Assembly (NCBI GenBank): GCA_017610175.1
Contig: JAFCCO010000004.1
Location: forward strand, 18,206-82,205
DNA: 64,000 bases
Source of the DNA: Candidatus Iainarchaeum sp.
GTDB lineage: Archaea; Iainarchaeota; Iainarchaeia; Iainarchaeales; GCA-2688035
Reading direction: 5' to 3'
A model generated the notes under the pieces. That model worked only from the letters and a program-made list of their open reading frames with translations, was not told where the DNA came from and did no database searches. This document shows positions 56,358-64,000 of the stretch, piece by piece. A program made the translations under genes and the position numbers. How positions within the stretch are numbered: the stretch's first letter is position 1; each line of letters starts with the position of its first letter.

Positions 56358-58190
56358 ATGAAATCGAACAAGGGGCTCATTCTGCTAGCCACCGCATTGG
56401 CTTTCCTGATTTTTGCACAGAATTCATTGGCCGCACCCATTTGCGGAAACGGCGTTTGCGAGGGCTCGGAAAATATGTGCTCCTGTGCCGCCGACTGCGG
56501 GGACTGCGAAGCCTATGGAAGCGACTTCAGGTGCAAAACATTTACCTGCGAGGACAACAAATGCGTTGAGATTGTTGCGCTTGACTGCTGCGGAAACAAC
56601 CTGTGCGAGGACAGCGAAGACTTTACGATTTGCCGCCCGGACTGCCCAACCCCTAAAGAATTTATTTTAACCCCGCTCTGGGAAGACTACTACCTCAGGG
56701 GCGAGGCTGTAAACCTCAAGATTCAAATCGACGCGGATTCGGTTCGCGCAATCGGGGCGGATGTGACAAGCAGCGGCATATTTGGCGAGCTCGAAATGTA
56801 TGATGACGGAAACCACGGGGACGAAGAGGCAAGCGACGGAATCTTCTCAAACTCGTTCACAATCACAAGGGACATGAATGAAGGGACACATCCAATAACA
56901 TTTAATGTCGGCATGCTTGGAACCGAAACGGCTGGAATTGCAGAGCTTGATATAACCCCAAGGCTTGACCTTGAAATAAACTCAGACCGCATGAACTATT
57001 TTTTGGGCGAAACCGTCAAGCTTGACGGAAAGGTTGCAAGACGAGGCAGCCCGATTATAACAGGGATTGAAATCAGAACATACAGCAATGAAAAAATGAT
57101 TTCATATGCCTACGCCGAAAGCAACTTCAAGGGGGAATATGCAACAGCTGTAAGGCTTGCAACAATCGATCCCGCCGGGGAGTGGTTCATTTCCGCAAAG
57201 GCAAGGGACGAGTTCAACAACTGGCAGGAAAGCTGGACGCAAATCAATGTTGAAAAGCCGCTGCTAAGCAACTTTTTGCGCATAAGCCTCAACCCAGAAC
57301 TCACCGGTTCGTTTCGGCGGGGCGGGGAATTGAAGGTTACGGTTGATATCGCAGACACAAACAGCGACCCAGTCCTCTCGGCAAACGTTGAGCTTGTTGC
57401 GCCCAACGGGGATCGGAAAAAATTGGGGGAGATTAGGCCGGGAACCTACTCCGGAATTTACACAATCCCCTGGAAATTTGGGTCGGGACAGCAGCGATTT
57501 GAAATAGTTGCAAAAAAGCAGGCCCAGCCAATCCAAATGGAGGGAAGCCTTCCATTCATTGTGCCAATTGAGGAAACCGGTTTTATCACAGAATTAATCG
57601 AACCAAAGCAAAGCACGTTCATGCTCGGCGACGACATTGAATTCAGAATCAAAATGAACTACCCGTCCGGCGAGGCGGTGACCGAATCAATTGTAAACGC
57701 AACAATTAACGGCACAAGCGTTGAAATGCAGGCAGTTGGAGAGGGCGAATACAGAACCGTGTACTTTGTGGGCGACAGAAGCCTGAAGAAGGTTGAATTT
57801 GCATTCAATGCAAGTGACGCATACGGAAACGTTTCCGACAAAAGCGTTGAGCTTGAAGTGTCGGGCGTTTCACTAAACTATTACGCAATGCGCTTTCCCA
57901 GCCTGTTTTATGCAATCCTGTTTGCAGGGGGGCTTCTTGCCGTGCTGATAGTTATTTCAAAGCTTGAAACATACACCCTTGAAAACCTGAAAAGGAAGGA
58001 AATTGAATTGCGCGCAGAAAAGAAAGACATTGAAACACGTTACTTTAAGCTTGGAACGCTTGAGCCCGAAACGTTTGAAAAAATGCGCAGCAAAATAAAG
58101 CCGCAGCTCGAGGAAGTGCGTGAAAAAATCCTAAAAATGGAAGAATCCCTTGAAAAGAGGAAAAAAGTATTCGGGAGAAATAAGAAATGA
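56358..58190 (+). CDS. Surface protein: Cys-rich N-terminus, Ig-like domains, C-terminal TM and coiled cytoplasmic tail
   Basis: Signal peptide GLILLATALAFLIFAQNSLA; ICGNGVCEGSENMCSCAADCGDC...CCGNNLCEDSEDFTICRPDCPTPKEFILTPLW; TM LFYAILFAGGLLAVLIVI; charged helical tail. Confidence 0.8.
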   Translation: MKSNKGLILLATALAFLIFAQNSLAAPICGNGVCEGSENMCSCAADCGDCEAYGSDFRCKTFTCEDNKCVEIVALDCCGNNLCEDSEDFTICRPDCPTPKEFILTPLWEDYYLRGEAVNLKIQIDADSVRAIGADVTSSGIFGELEMYDDGNHGDEEASDGIFSNSFTITRDMNEGTHPITFNVGMLGTETAGIAELDITPRLDLEINSDRMNYFLGETVKLDGKVARRGSPIITGIEIRTYSNEKMISYAYAESNFKGEYATAVRLATIDPAGEWFISAKARDEFNNWQESWTQINVEKPLLSNFLRISLNPELTGSFRRGGELKVTVDIADTNSDPVLSANVELVAPNGDRKKLGEIRPGTYSGIYTIPWKFGSGQQRFEIVAKKQAQPIQMEGSLPFIVPIEETGFITELIEPKQSTFMLGDDIEFRIKMNYPSGEAVTESIVNATINGTSVEMQAVGEGEYRTVYFVGDRSLKKVEFAFNASDAYGNVSDKSVELEVSGVSLNYYAMRFPSLFYAILFAGGLLAVLIVISKLETYTLENLKRKEIELRAEKKDIETRYFKLGTLEPETFEKMRSKIKPQLEEVREKILKMEESLEKRKKVFGRNKK

Positions 58191-59386
58191 ACCGAAAAGT
58201 GCTTGTTTTGATATTATTTATTGCACTGCTTGCAGCCAACGCAAGTGCGTTCTGGATAAACACAGACAAGGAGTCATATGAAAAGGGCGAAGCGATAAAA
58301 GTCACAACAGATTCGGCAGAGCCAATAAGTGTGGAAATTTACAAGGGGCGCGCGGTAATTGCAACAGGAAAAACAGAAGCCGATGGAAACGGCGGGAAAT
58401 TTACTTACAGCACACTTTTCAGCGATCCGCCAGGGGAATGGACTGTGCGCGGAACAGACGGATCAAGGGCCGCAAGAAAAAAAATAACAATCAACACGCC
58501 GCAGCAGGGCGCATATCTTATTATCACAATTTACTCACCCTCTGAGGGAGAGTACAAAAGGTCAAGGGAGCTTGAGACAAGCATTGAAATTACAGACCTT
58601 GGAAAAACGGCTTTGGGAGCCAATGTTTTCCTATACGGAGTGCACGGCAAAAAAATTGAAATGGAGCAAACAGGGCCGGGGCGATACTTTTACAAGTACG
58701 TGCTTCCGTTTGATGCACCGCTTGGGGAAACCTCAATCACAATAGCAGCACAGCTTGGAAGCGGTGAAACCGCAAAAGGCGGGGAGCACACACTCCGCAT
58801 TAATGTGCTTGAAACCCCTATCCTAATTGAAGTGCTTCGCCCAACGGCAATGGAAATCCCACTTGGAACAAAAACAGAGATTGTTGTAAGGCCGACTTAC
58901 TTCAACGGCCTGCCTGTTGATGAGTCAACTGAAATTTACGCAAGGGTTGACGGCGAATTTGTGCCGTTTGAAAGACAGGCAAACGGAGAATACCTGGCAC
59001 TCTATGCTCCACAGGAAACAGGTGAGCTAAAAATTGAAATCGAGGCACAGGACAAGGGAAAGAACTTAGGAAGCAAACGTGTCACAACAATTGTAGGCAG
59101 GGAATTTGAGCACCTGCTGAGAAAGTACGGCCTGATAATAATCCAGCTTGTTGTGCTTGCAATTATCCTTATTCAAATCTTTCGCTCAAAATTCATAAAG
59201 GGGTTCTGGATAAAGCAGCTTGAGAAGAAGCGCGACAAGTTCAAGGACAGGCTCAGGAGACTGCAGGAAAAATACTATAAAAAGGGAACGATTTCCGTTA
59301 AAACCTTTGAAAAGGAATCAGCCAAATACAAGCACACAATTACAGAAACAGAGGAAAAGATTAAAGCCCTTAAGGGGAAGAAATAA
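58187..59386 (+). CDS. Surface protein: Ig-like domains, C-terminal TM and coiled cytoplasmic tail
   Basis: Signal peptide VLVLILFIALLAANASA; TM LIIIQLVVLAIILIQIF; tail LQEKYYKKGTISVKTFEKESAKYKHTITETEEKIKALKGKK; 4-bp overlap with the upstream gene. Confidence 0.8.
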   Translation: MNRKVLVLILFIALLAANASAFWINTDKESYEKGEAIKVTTDSAEPISVEIYKGRAVIATGKTEADGNGGKFTYSTLFSDPPGEWTVRGTDGSRAARKKITINTPQQGAYLIITIYSPSEGEYKRSRELETSIEITDLGKTALGANVFLYGVHGKKIEMEQTGPGRYFYKYVLPFDAPLGETSITIAAQLGSGETAKGGEHTLRINVLETPILIEVLRPTAMEIPLGTKTEIVVRPTYFNGLPVDESTEIYARVDGEFVPFERQANGEYLALYAPQETGELKIEIEAQDKGKNLGSKRVTTIVGREFEHLLRKYGLIIIQLVVLAIILIQIFRSKFIKGFWIKQLEKKRDKFKDRLRRLQEKYYKKGTISVKTFEKESAKYKHTITETEEKIKALKGKK

Positions 59387-59419
59387 AAAAGGCAAGGAAG
59401 CAATAATTAGAGTGATTAC

Positions 59420-60343
59420 ATGGGATTGATTGGAAACCTGAAAAAAATGAAGCCTACGAAACTTTCGAAAAAAGACGTTCAAAAGCTTAAGGGCGGAGAG
59501 CGCGTTCCGGAAATAAAAAAGGAACGCTTTGCAACACACGAAGAGATTAAATCCTTTGAAAAGGAAGTAAAGGACGCAAAGGCAGGCACGGCAAAAGCCC
59601 GCGAAAAGAAAAAGGGCAAAACTTTACCCACAAGAGTAAGCGGTTTTGACAAGCTAATTAAAAACGGCGGACTCACAAGAGGGTCCACCATACTGATTTG
59701 CGGCGGGGCGGGGACAGGAAAAACTACTTTCTGCATGGAATCGATTTACAACGCGGCATTGAACGGCGAACGCGCAATATACCTTTCGCTGGAGGAAGAA
59801 CCCGACAAGCTCAAAGAACACATGCTTGACAACTACGGATGGGACTTCAACAAGCTCGAGCGGGAGGGAAAGATTTCAATCCTCAAATACGACCCACTCA
59901 AAATCGCAAGAAGCGTTGAAGCATCAATTCTTGGCGCAAGGGAAGAGCTTGAAATCGAGTTTGAGGAATTTGAGCTTCCATTCAAGCCGGACAGGGTTAT
60001 CGTTGACTCACTTTCCGCACTCTCCATCGCATTCGGAAGCAAAAAAAACTACAGGCGATACATTCGCTACCTCTTTGAAAAGCTTGAGGGCTACAACTCA
60101 ATAAACTTTGTCCTAACCGAAACCGAGCAAAACCCAAAAACATACAGCCGCGCAGGAATTGAAGAGTTCCTTGCCGACGGGGTTGTTGTTCTCTACAACA
60201 TACAGTCAAGCAACACAAGAACAAACGCAATTGAAATACTCAAGCTTAGAACCTCAAAGCACGAGAAAAAGATTGTGCCCTTTGAAATAACCGCAAGAGG
60301 CATTGAAATATACCCCAACCAACAGGTTTTCAGGGAAGACTGA
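59420..60343 (+). CDS. KaiC-like ATPase with charged N-terminal extension
   Basis: TRVSGFDKLIKNGGLTRGSTILICGGAGTGKTTFCMESIYNAALNGERAIYLSLEE; Walker B PDRVIVDSLSAL. Confidence 0.92.
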   Translation: MGLIGNLKKMKPTKLSKKDVQKLKGGERVPEIKKERFATHEEIKSFEKEVKDAKAGTAKAREKKKGKTLPTRVSGFDKLIKNGGLTRGSTILICGGAGTGKTTFCMESIYNAALNGERAIYLSLEEEPDKLKEHMLDNYGWDFNKLEREGKISILKYDPLKIARSVEASILGAREELEIEFEEFELPFKPDRVIVDSLSALSIAFGSKKNYRRYIRYLFEKLEGYNSINFVLTETEQNPKTYSRAGIEEFLADGVVVLYNIQSSNTRTNAIEILKLRTSKHEKKIVPFEITARGIEIYPNQQVFRED

Positions 60344-60464
60344 TTAAAATACCCCACCATCCACAAAAGCCAATGGTTGGGTTTAAAATCTGTTCGCAGC
60401 AGCAAATAATCAACACTTTTTAAGTGGCAGATTAAGTAATTTTTGGGTTAAAGGGGGATTTTCT

Positions 60465-61214
60465 ATGGATGAGAACGAAAAATTGAAAACTGAAAGTGCA
60501 GAAAACGAGCAGGAAACACAAGTTACAGAGCAATCCGGCGAAGAAAGCACAATTCAGGAAAAAGAGCTCCCTTTTCCAAGGGCAACAGTAACAAACAGGC
60601 TCAGGGACAACCTAAGCAAAGGAAAGCAAATAAAGGGCCAGGTAAAGGACGAAATGAACATCTGGATTGGCAAAATGATCCAAAGAATTGCCGAAAAGAT
60701 GGACTCACAGCCCTACACATTTGTAAACTACGACATGCTCAAAGAAGCAATTGCACCCTACGAGGGAATCAATGAAATTGACAAGGAGCGCAATTCACTC
60801 TCAGGCGGACTGAAGAAAATCCAGGCAGACTGCGACGCACTGATTGAGGAAATCGACAAAAGCGCAAAGAATCAGGTCGCCTCACTCAAGCTTGAAGCAG
60901 ACAAGCTTCCGTTCCCAAAGGCAACAATCACAAACAAGCTCAGAATGCACCTCACAGAAGGAAAGCAAATAAAGGGCCCTGTTAAAAGGGGGCTGAACAT
61001 CTGGGCGGGAAACGTTCTCAAAAGGGTTTCAGAAAAAATGAACTCCTTTCCCTACAATTATGTGGATGGGGGAATGTTCAGGGAATCAATCGAAATCTAC
61101 GAAAGCATTGGCGAGATAGAAATGGAGAAAGTAAGAATAATCAAGCAGCTTGAAGCCGTAAAGCTTTCGTGCGACGTTCTCATAAGCGAAGTTGAAAGGA
61201 AGTTTGTAAAGTAA
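60465..61214 (+). CDS. Hypothetical protein with two tandem ~100-aa modules
   Basis: LPFPRATVTNRLRDNLSKGKQIKGQVKDEMNIWIGKM.. (from 60567) and LPFPKATITNKLRMHLTEGKQIKGPVKRGLNIWAGNV.. (from 60906), 113-aa period. Confidence 0.8.
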   Translation: MDENEKLKTESAENEQETQVTEQSGEESTIQEKELPFPRATVTNRLRDNLSKGKQIKGQVKDEMNIWIGKMIQRIAEKMDSQPYTFVNYDMLKEAIAPYEGINEIDKERNSLSGGLKKIQADCDALIEEIDKSAKNQVASLKLEADKLPFPKATITNKLRMHLTEGKQIKGPVKRGLNIWAGNVLKRVSEKMNSFPYNYVDGGMFRESIEIYESIGEIEMEKVRIIKQLEAVKLSCDVLISEVERKFVK

Positions 61215-61218
61215 AAAA

Positions 61219-61250
61219 GCAGGTTCAAAACCTGCATCCCACCCTTTTTT
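61219..61250 (+). terminator. Hairpin plus T-run terminator
   Basis: Perfect 7-bp stem GCAGGTT-CAA-AACCTGC (61219-61235) followed by TTTTTT. Confidence 0.6.
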
Positions 61251-61300
61251 CCAAACGCAATTAATTTAAACCAGAACGCACTTTATCTTTAGTGATTAAA

Positions 61301-61990
61301 ATGGCTGAAGAACTTCACGTGGTAAAAACAGGCACTCCAGGCCTTGACGAAATGTTCGCAATAAACGGGTTCAGGAGAAATATGAGCGTGCTCGTAAGCG
61401 GAGAGCCCGGAGCAGGAAAAAGCATTGTGGCAATGCAGTACATTTACAACGGTGCCCGCCTGTACGGCGAAGGCGGAGTCCTTGTCACATCAGAGCAAAG
61501 CATTGAAAAGGTTCGCGAGATAGGAAAAAGCCTTGGAATGGACTTCCAGCAGTTTGAAGAAAGCGGACTGGTTACCATAATGAAAATCCCGATTGCAATG
61601 GGAGCCGAAATGACCCCGGACTCATTGCTAAACGCAATCAAGGACCCGTCAGTCCAAAGGATTGCAATCGACTCACTGACACCGTTTGAATTCCTTGCGC
61701 CAAGCGAAAAGGAATTTCGCGTAAAAATTCTCTCATTTGTTGAAACCGTTGCAAAGCACGACGTAACAATGCTTGTTACAGCGGAAAAAAAGAAAACAGA
61801 CTTTGAAAGTGTGGAGTTCTCGGCAGAGGACTTCCTGTTCGATGGGCTGATTCTGATGGGAAGGCTTAGGAGTGCAGCCGGATTTGAGCGCGTGCTCAGC
61901 ATAATCAAAATGCGCGGAACCGCCCACTCAGAGGAACTGCGCCCAATCAAAATCACAAACACAGGCCTTGTGGTTGAGAACATAGAGTAA
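61301..61990 (+). CDS. KaiC-like ATPase
   Basis: TGTPGLDEMFAINGFRRNMSVLVSGEPGAGKSIVAMQYIYNGARLYGEGGVLVTSEQ. Confidence 0.92.
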   Translation: MAEELHVVKTGTPGLDEMFAINGFRRNMSVLVSGEPGAGKSIVAMQYIYNGARLYGEGGVLVTSEQSIEKVREIGKSLGMDFQQFEESGLVTIMKIPIAMGAEMTPDSLLNAIKDPSVQRIAIDSLTPFEFLAPSEKEFRVKILSFVETVAKHDVTMLVTAEKKKTDFESVEFSAEDFLFDGLILMGRLRSAAGFERVLSIIKMRGTAHSEELRPIKITNTGLVVENIE

Positions 61991-62271
61991 TAAAGAAACT
62001 GCTTTTGATTGTGCCCCCGGGCGAGGCAAACTATTTTGGATAAGAGAACGGATTAGCGTCAGAGTTATTTAAGCCCACAAAACCTTGTTTCCGAAGAAAC
62101 AGCCCTATGAAACTTAAATAATTCCCCCGCCAATCCAATAATATACAGTGCCCAAAGTTGTATTTAAGCGTTTCTATTTTGATAATTAGTTCGATAGCAC
62201 AGCGCAAGCGCAAAATTCCGCAAAAAACCCAATAGAAAGGAATAAATAAATGAAATAAGTTATTAGAAAAG

Positions 62272-64000
62272 ATGAAACTCGTTAAACTGACTTTTTTGCT
62301 ATGCCTCATTAGCTTAGCAAGCATTGTGCACGCCGGAGCCCCGCCGGGACTTGCTGCTTCAACTGCAAGCGTTTACCAAAGCAGTTCAACAACACTGGGA
62401 AGCGGAACACCGGTTTGTTTGAACCAAAATATTGCTTCTTCAGACAGCACCTGTTCAGGGCTGTTTACCAAAGGATTCACTTATAGGTGGGAAATTGTGT
62501 ACGAGAACACAAACGGTGGAGACCTAACAATTACACAATTGGACATGGAAAAGAGTTACGGATCAGGACAAGGCATTGGCACAGGAACAATTATCGGATG
62601 CGGCTGCGATGATGATGGAACTCCCCGCCCCGGAACAAGCAATAATGTGGGTATAGATCTCGAATGCGCCTACAGTGGCACGAACCAGTGTGTACTGCAA
62701 ACAGGTGGAGATACTGACACATTTTACTATGTTGTAACAATTGGAAGCGATGCAGCAAACGACACCGACAACAAATTCAAACTATATACTGCAGGAGGAA
62801 ACAAGGCTTCAAAAAAACTCGGCATGAACTTTTCAACCTGCGGAAACAATTCAATCGGGGGTGCGGAAACCTGTGATGGAACAGACTTGGATTCACAAGA
62901 CTGCACCAATTTAGAATTTGGAGGGGGAACGCTTGCATGCGACTCAAACTGCTTCTCATTTAACACAAGCTCCTGCACCCCAGCAGCAGTGTGCGGAAAC
63001 AATTCAGCAGAAGATGGAGAATTGTGTGACGGCACAGACCTAAACTCAGGAACATGTGTAGGAAAAGGGTTTGATGGCGGAACACTAGCATGCGCTGCAG
63101 ACTGCGAAGCATATGACACAAGCAGCTGCATAACAAGCGCGGTCTGTGGAGACAATACCGCAGAAACACCAGAAGTTTGCGACGGAACAGACTTGGATTC
63201 ACAAACATGCATAGGACTCGGATACGATAGCGGAACACTTGCATGCGCAGGAAACTGCCTAGCATACGACACAAGCTCGTGCACAACAAACGCAGTATGC
63301 GGAGACAACACAAAAGAGGGTAGCGAAGTCTGTGACGGAACAGGTTTGGACAGTGAAACCTGTGTATCCCAGGGCTTTGCAAGCGGGTCGCTTGCATGTG
63401 AATCCGACTGCACAGCATTTGACACAAGCCGTTGTGCCGGCTGTTCAACTGAATGCGACAACAGCTGTGACAGTATAAGCTGTTTCGGAATAGACCCTGA
63501 CTGTGACAGCTCAGGAAATGCAACACAGGAATGCTGCGGAAACAATGCCTGCGAAGGAGACGTTTTGGAAAGCTGCAGTAGTTGCGCAAGCGATTGCGGT
63601 GTTTGCCCGGAAGGAGGAATTACCCCTTCAGCAGCAAGATGCGGGGACGGAATTTGCACTGCGCCGGAAAACAGGTGCAACTGCATTTCAGATTGCGGAA
63701 CATGCGGGGGAGCTGTTCCCGACAAACTTTGTAAAACATTTAATTGTATAAGCGGAGCCTGCCAGCCGCTTGCAGACCTTTTATGCTGCGGAAACGGACT
63801 GTGTGAGGACGGGGAAGACTTCAAAATCTGCTCGCTTGACTGCGACAACCCAAAAGACTTCATTCTCACCCCACTTTGGACACAATACTACCTCCGCGGA
63901 GAAACAGTTAACCTACTCCTGCAGGTGAACGCGGATTCTGTTGAGGCAAAGGGCGCAACCGTAAAAGCCACAGGAATCTTTGGAGAACTTACATTATACG
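62272..64000 (+). CDS. Cys-rich surface protein, 3'-truncated by window edge; paralog of the 56358 gene
   Basis: My translation is open from ATG 62272 to the window end and is missing from the ORF track because no stop is present. Signal peptide VKLTFLLCLISLASIVHAG; four Cys-rich repeats; then CCGNGLCEDGEDFKICSLDCDNPKDFILTPLWTQYYLRGETVNL, matching the upstream paralog. Confidence 0.88.
   Translation, partial: MKLVKLTFLLCLISLASIVHAGAPPGLAASTASVYQSSSTTLGSGTPVCLNQNIASSDSTCSGLFTKGFTYRWEIVYENTNGGDLTITQLDMEKSYGSGQGIGTGTIIGCGCDDDGTPRPGTSNNVGIDLECAYSGTNQCVLQTGGDTDTFYYVVTIGSDAANDTDNKFKLYTAGGNKASKKLGMNFSTCGNNSIGGAETCDGTDLDSQDCTNLEFGGGTLACDSNCFSFNTSSCTPAAVCGNNSAEDGELCDGTDLNSGTCVGKGFDGGTLACAADCEAYDTSSCITSAVCGDNTAETPEVCDGTDLDSQTCIGLGYDSGTLACAGNCLAYDTSSCTTNAVCGDNTKEGSEVCDGTGLDSETCVSQGFASGSLACESDCTAFDTSRCAGCSTECDNSCDSISCFGIDPDCDSSGNATQECCGNNACEGDVLESCSSCASDCGVCPEGGITPSAARCGDGICTAPENRCNCISDCGTCGGAVPDKLCKTFNCISGACQPLADLLCCGNGLCEDGEDFKICSLDCDNPKDFILTPLWTQYYLRGETVNLLLQVNADSVEAKGATVKATGIFGELTLY
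62839..63450 (+). repeat. Four tandem 153-bp (51-aa) Cys-rich coding repeats
   Basis: Units start at 62839, 62992, 63145 and 63298; consensus CGxNxxxxxExCDGTxLDSxTCxxxGFxxGTLACxxxCxAxDTSSCxxxAV. Confidence 0.92.

Noticed and set aside
61444-61983. 179-aa minus-strand ORF
   Set aside because: Antisense of a KaiC-like ATPase with intact Walker motifs.
62727-63869. 380-aa minus-strand ORF (and 62960-63589, 62777-62959 minus)
   Set aside because: Antisense shadow of the plus-strand Cys-rich surface gene: low-complexity Ser/Pro/Gln-rich product, no family signature, while the plus strand has a signal peptide, repeats and paralogy.
1-64000. CRISPR array, rRNA operon, IS element or prophage
   Set aside because: No regularly spaced identical repeats with unique spacers, no rRNA-like sequence, and no transposase, integrase, capsid or terminase ORF was recognised.

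Overview
The window is a gene-dense archaeal chromosome segment, judged from archaeal-type family membership, TATA-like promoters and an archaeal tRNA. It looks like an anaerobic, fermentative lineage, possibly DPANN-like, but I cannot assign the taxon from sequence alone. I recognise about 65 protein-coding genes and one tRNA (Pro, CGG). No rRNA, CRISPR array, IS element or prophage was seen. Housekeeping content includes NucS, M24 and M29 peptidases, a DHH phosphoesterase, a PolX-like polymerase, PorCDAB, glutamine synthetase with a divergent Lrp regulator, DphB, CTP synthase, MetK (bacterial type), TrpRS, the tRNA-splicing endonuclease, a short histone-fold protein and an IMPase/FBPase. Accessory content stands out in five places. 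(1) A PfkB-kinase/glucosamine-6-phosphate-deaminase fusion lies beside a PIG-L deacetylase, a GT4 and an (alpha/alpha)6 glycosidase. (2) A block of six secreted or membrane-anchored proteins lies at 27.7-36 kb. (3) A homocitrate-synthase-like gene is coupled to two UbiA prenyltransferases. (4) A signalling-rich region at 41-62 kb holds four stand-alone response regulators, a Cache-HAMP histidine kinase, a multi-PAS sensor without a kinase, three KaiC-like ATPases, and surface proteins with a TM helix and cytoplasmic tail. (5) A partial Cys-rich surface protein runs off the right edge; it has four exact 153-bp-period repeats and is a paralog of an upstream gene. The best candidates for something undescribed are the surface-protein/KaiC/tandem-module gene set (56.3-62 kb) with its Cys-repeat paralog, the kinase-deaminase fusion locus, and the phosphorelay operon carrying a truncated substrate-binding-protein fragment. 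All calls come from reading the sequence; no database search was run.
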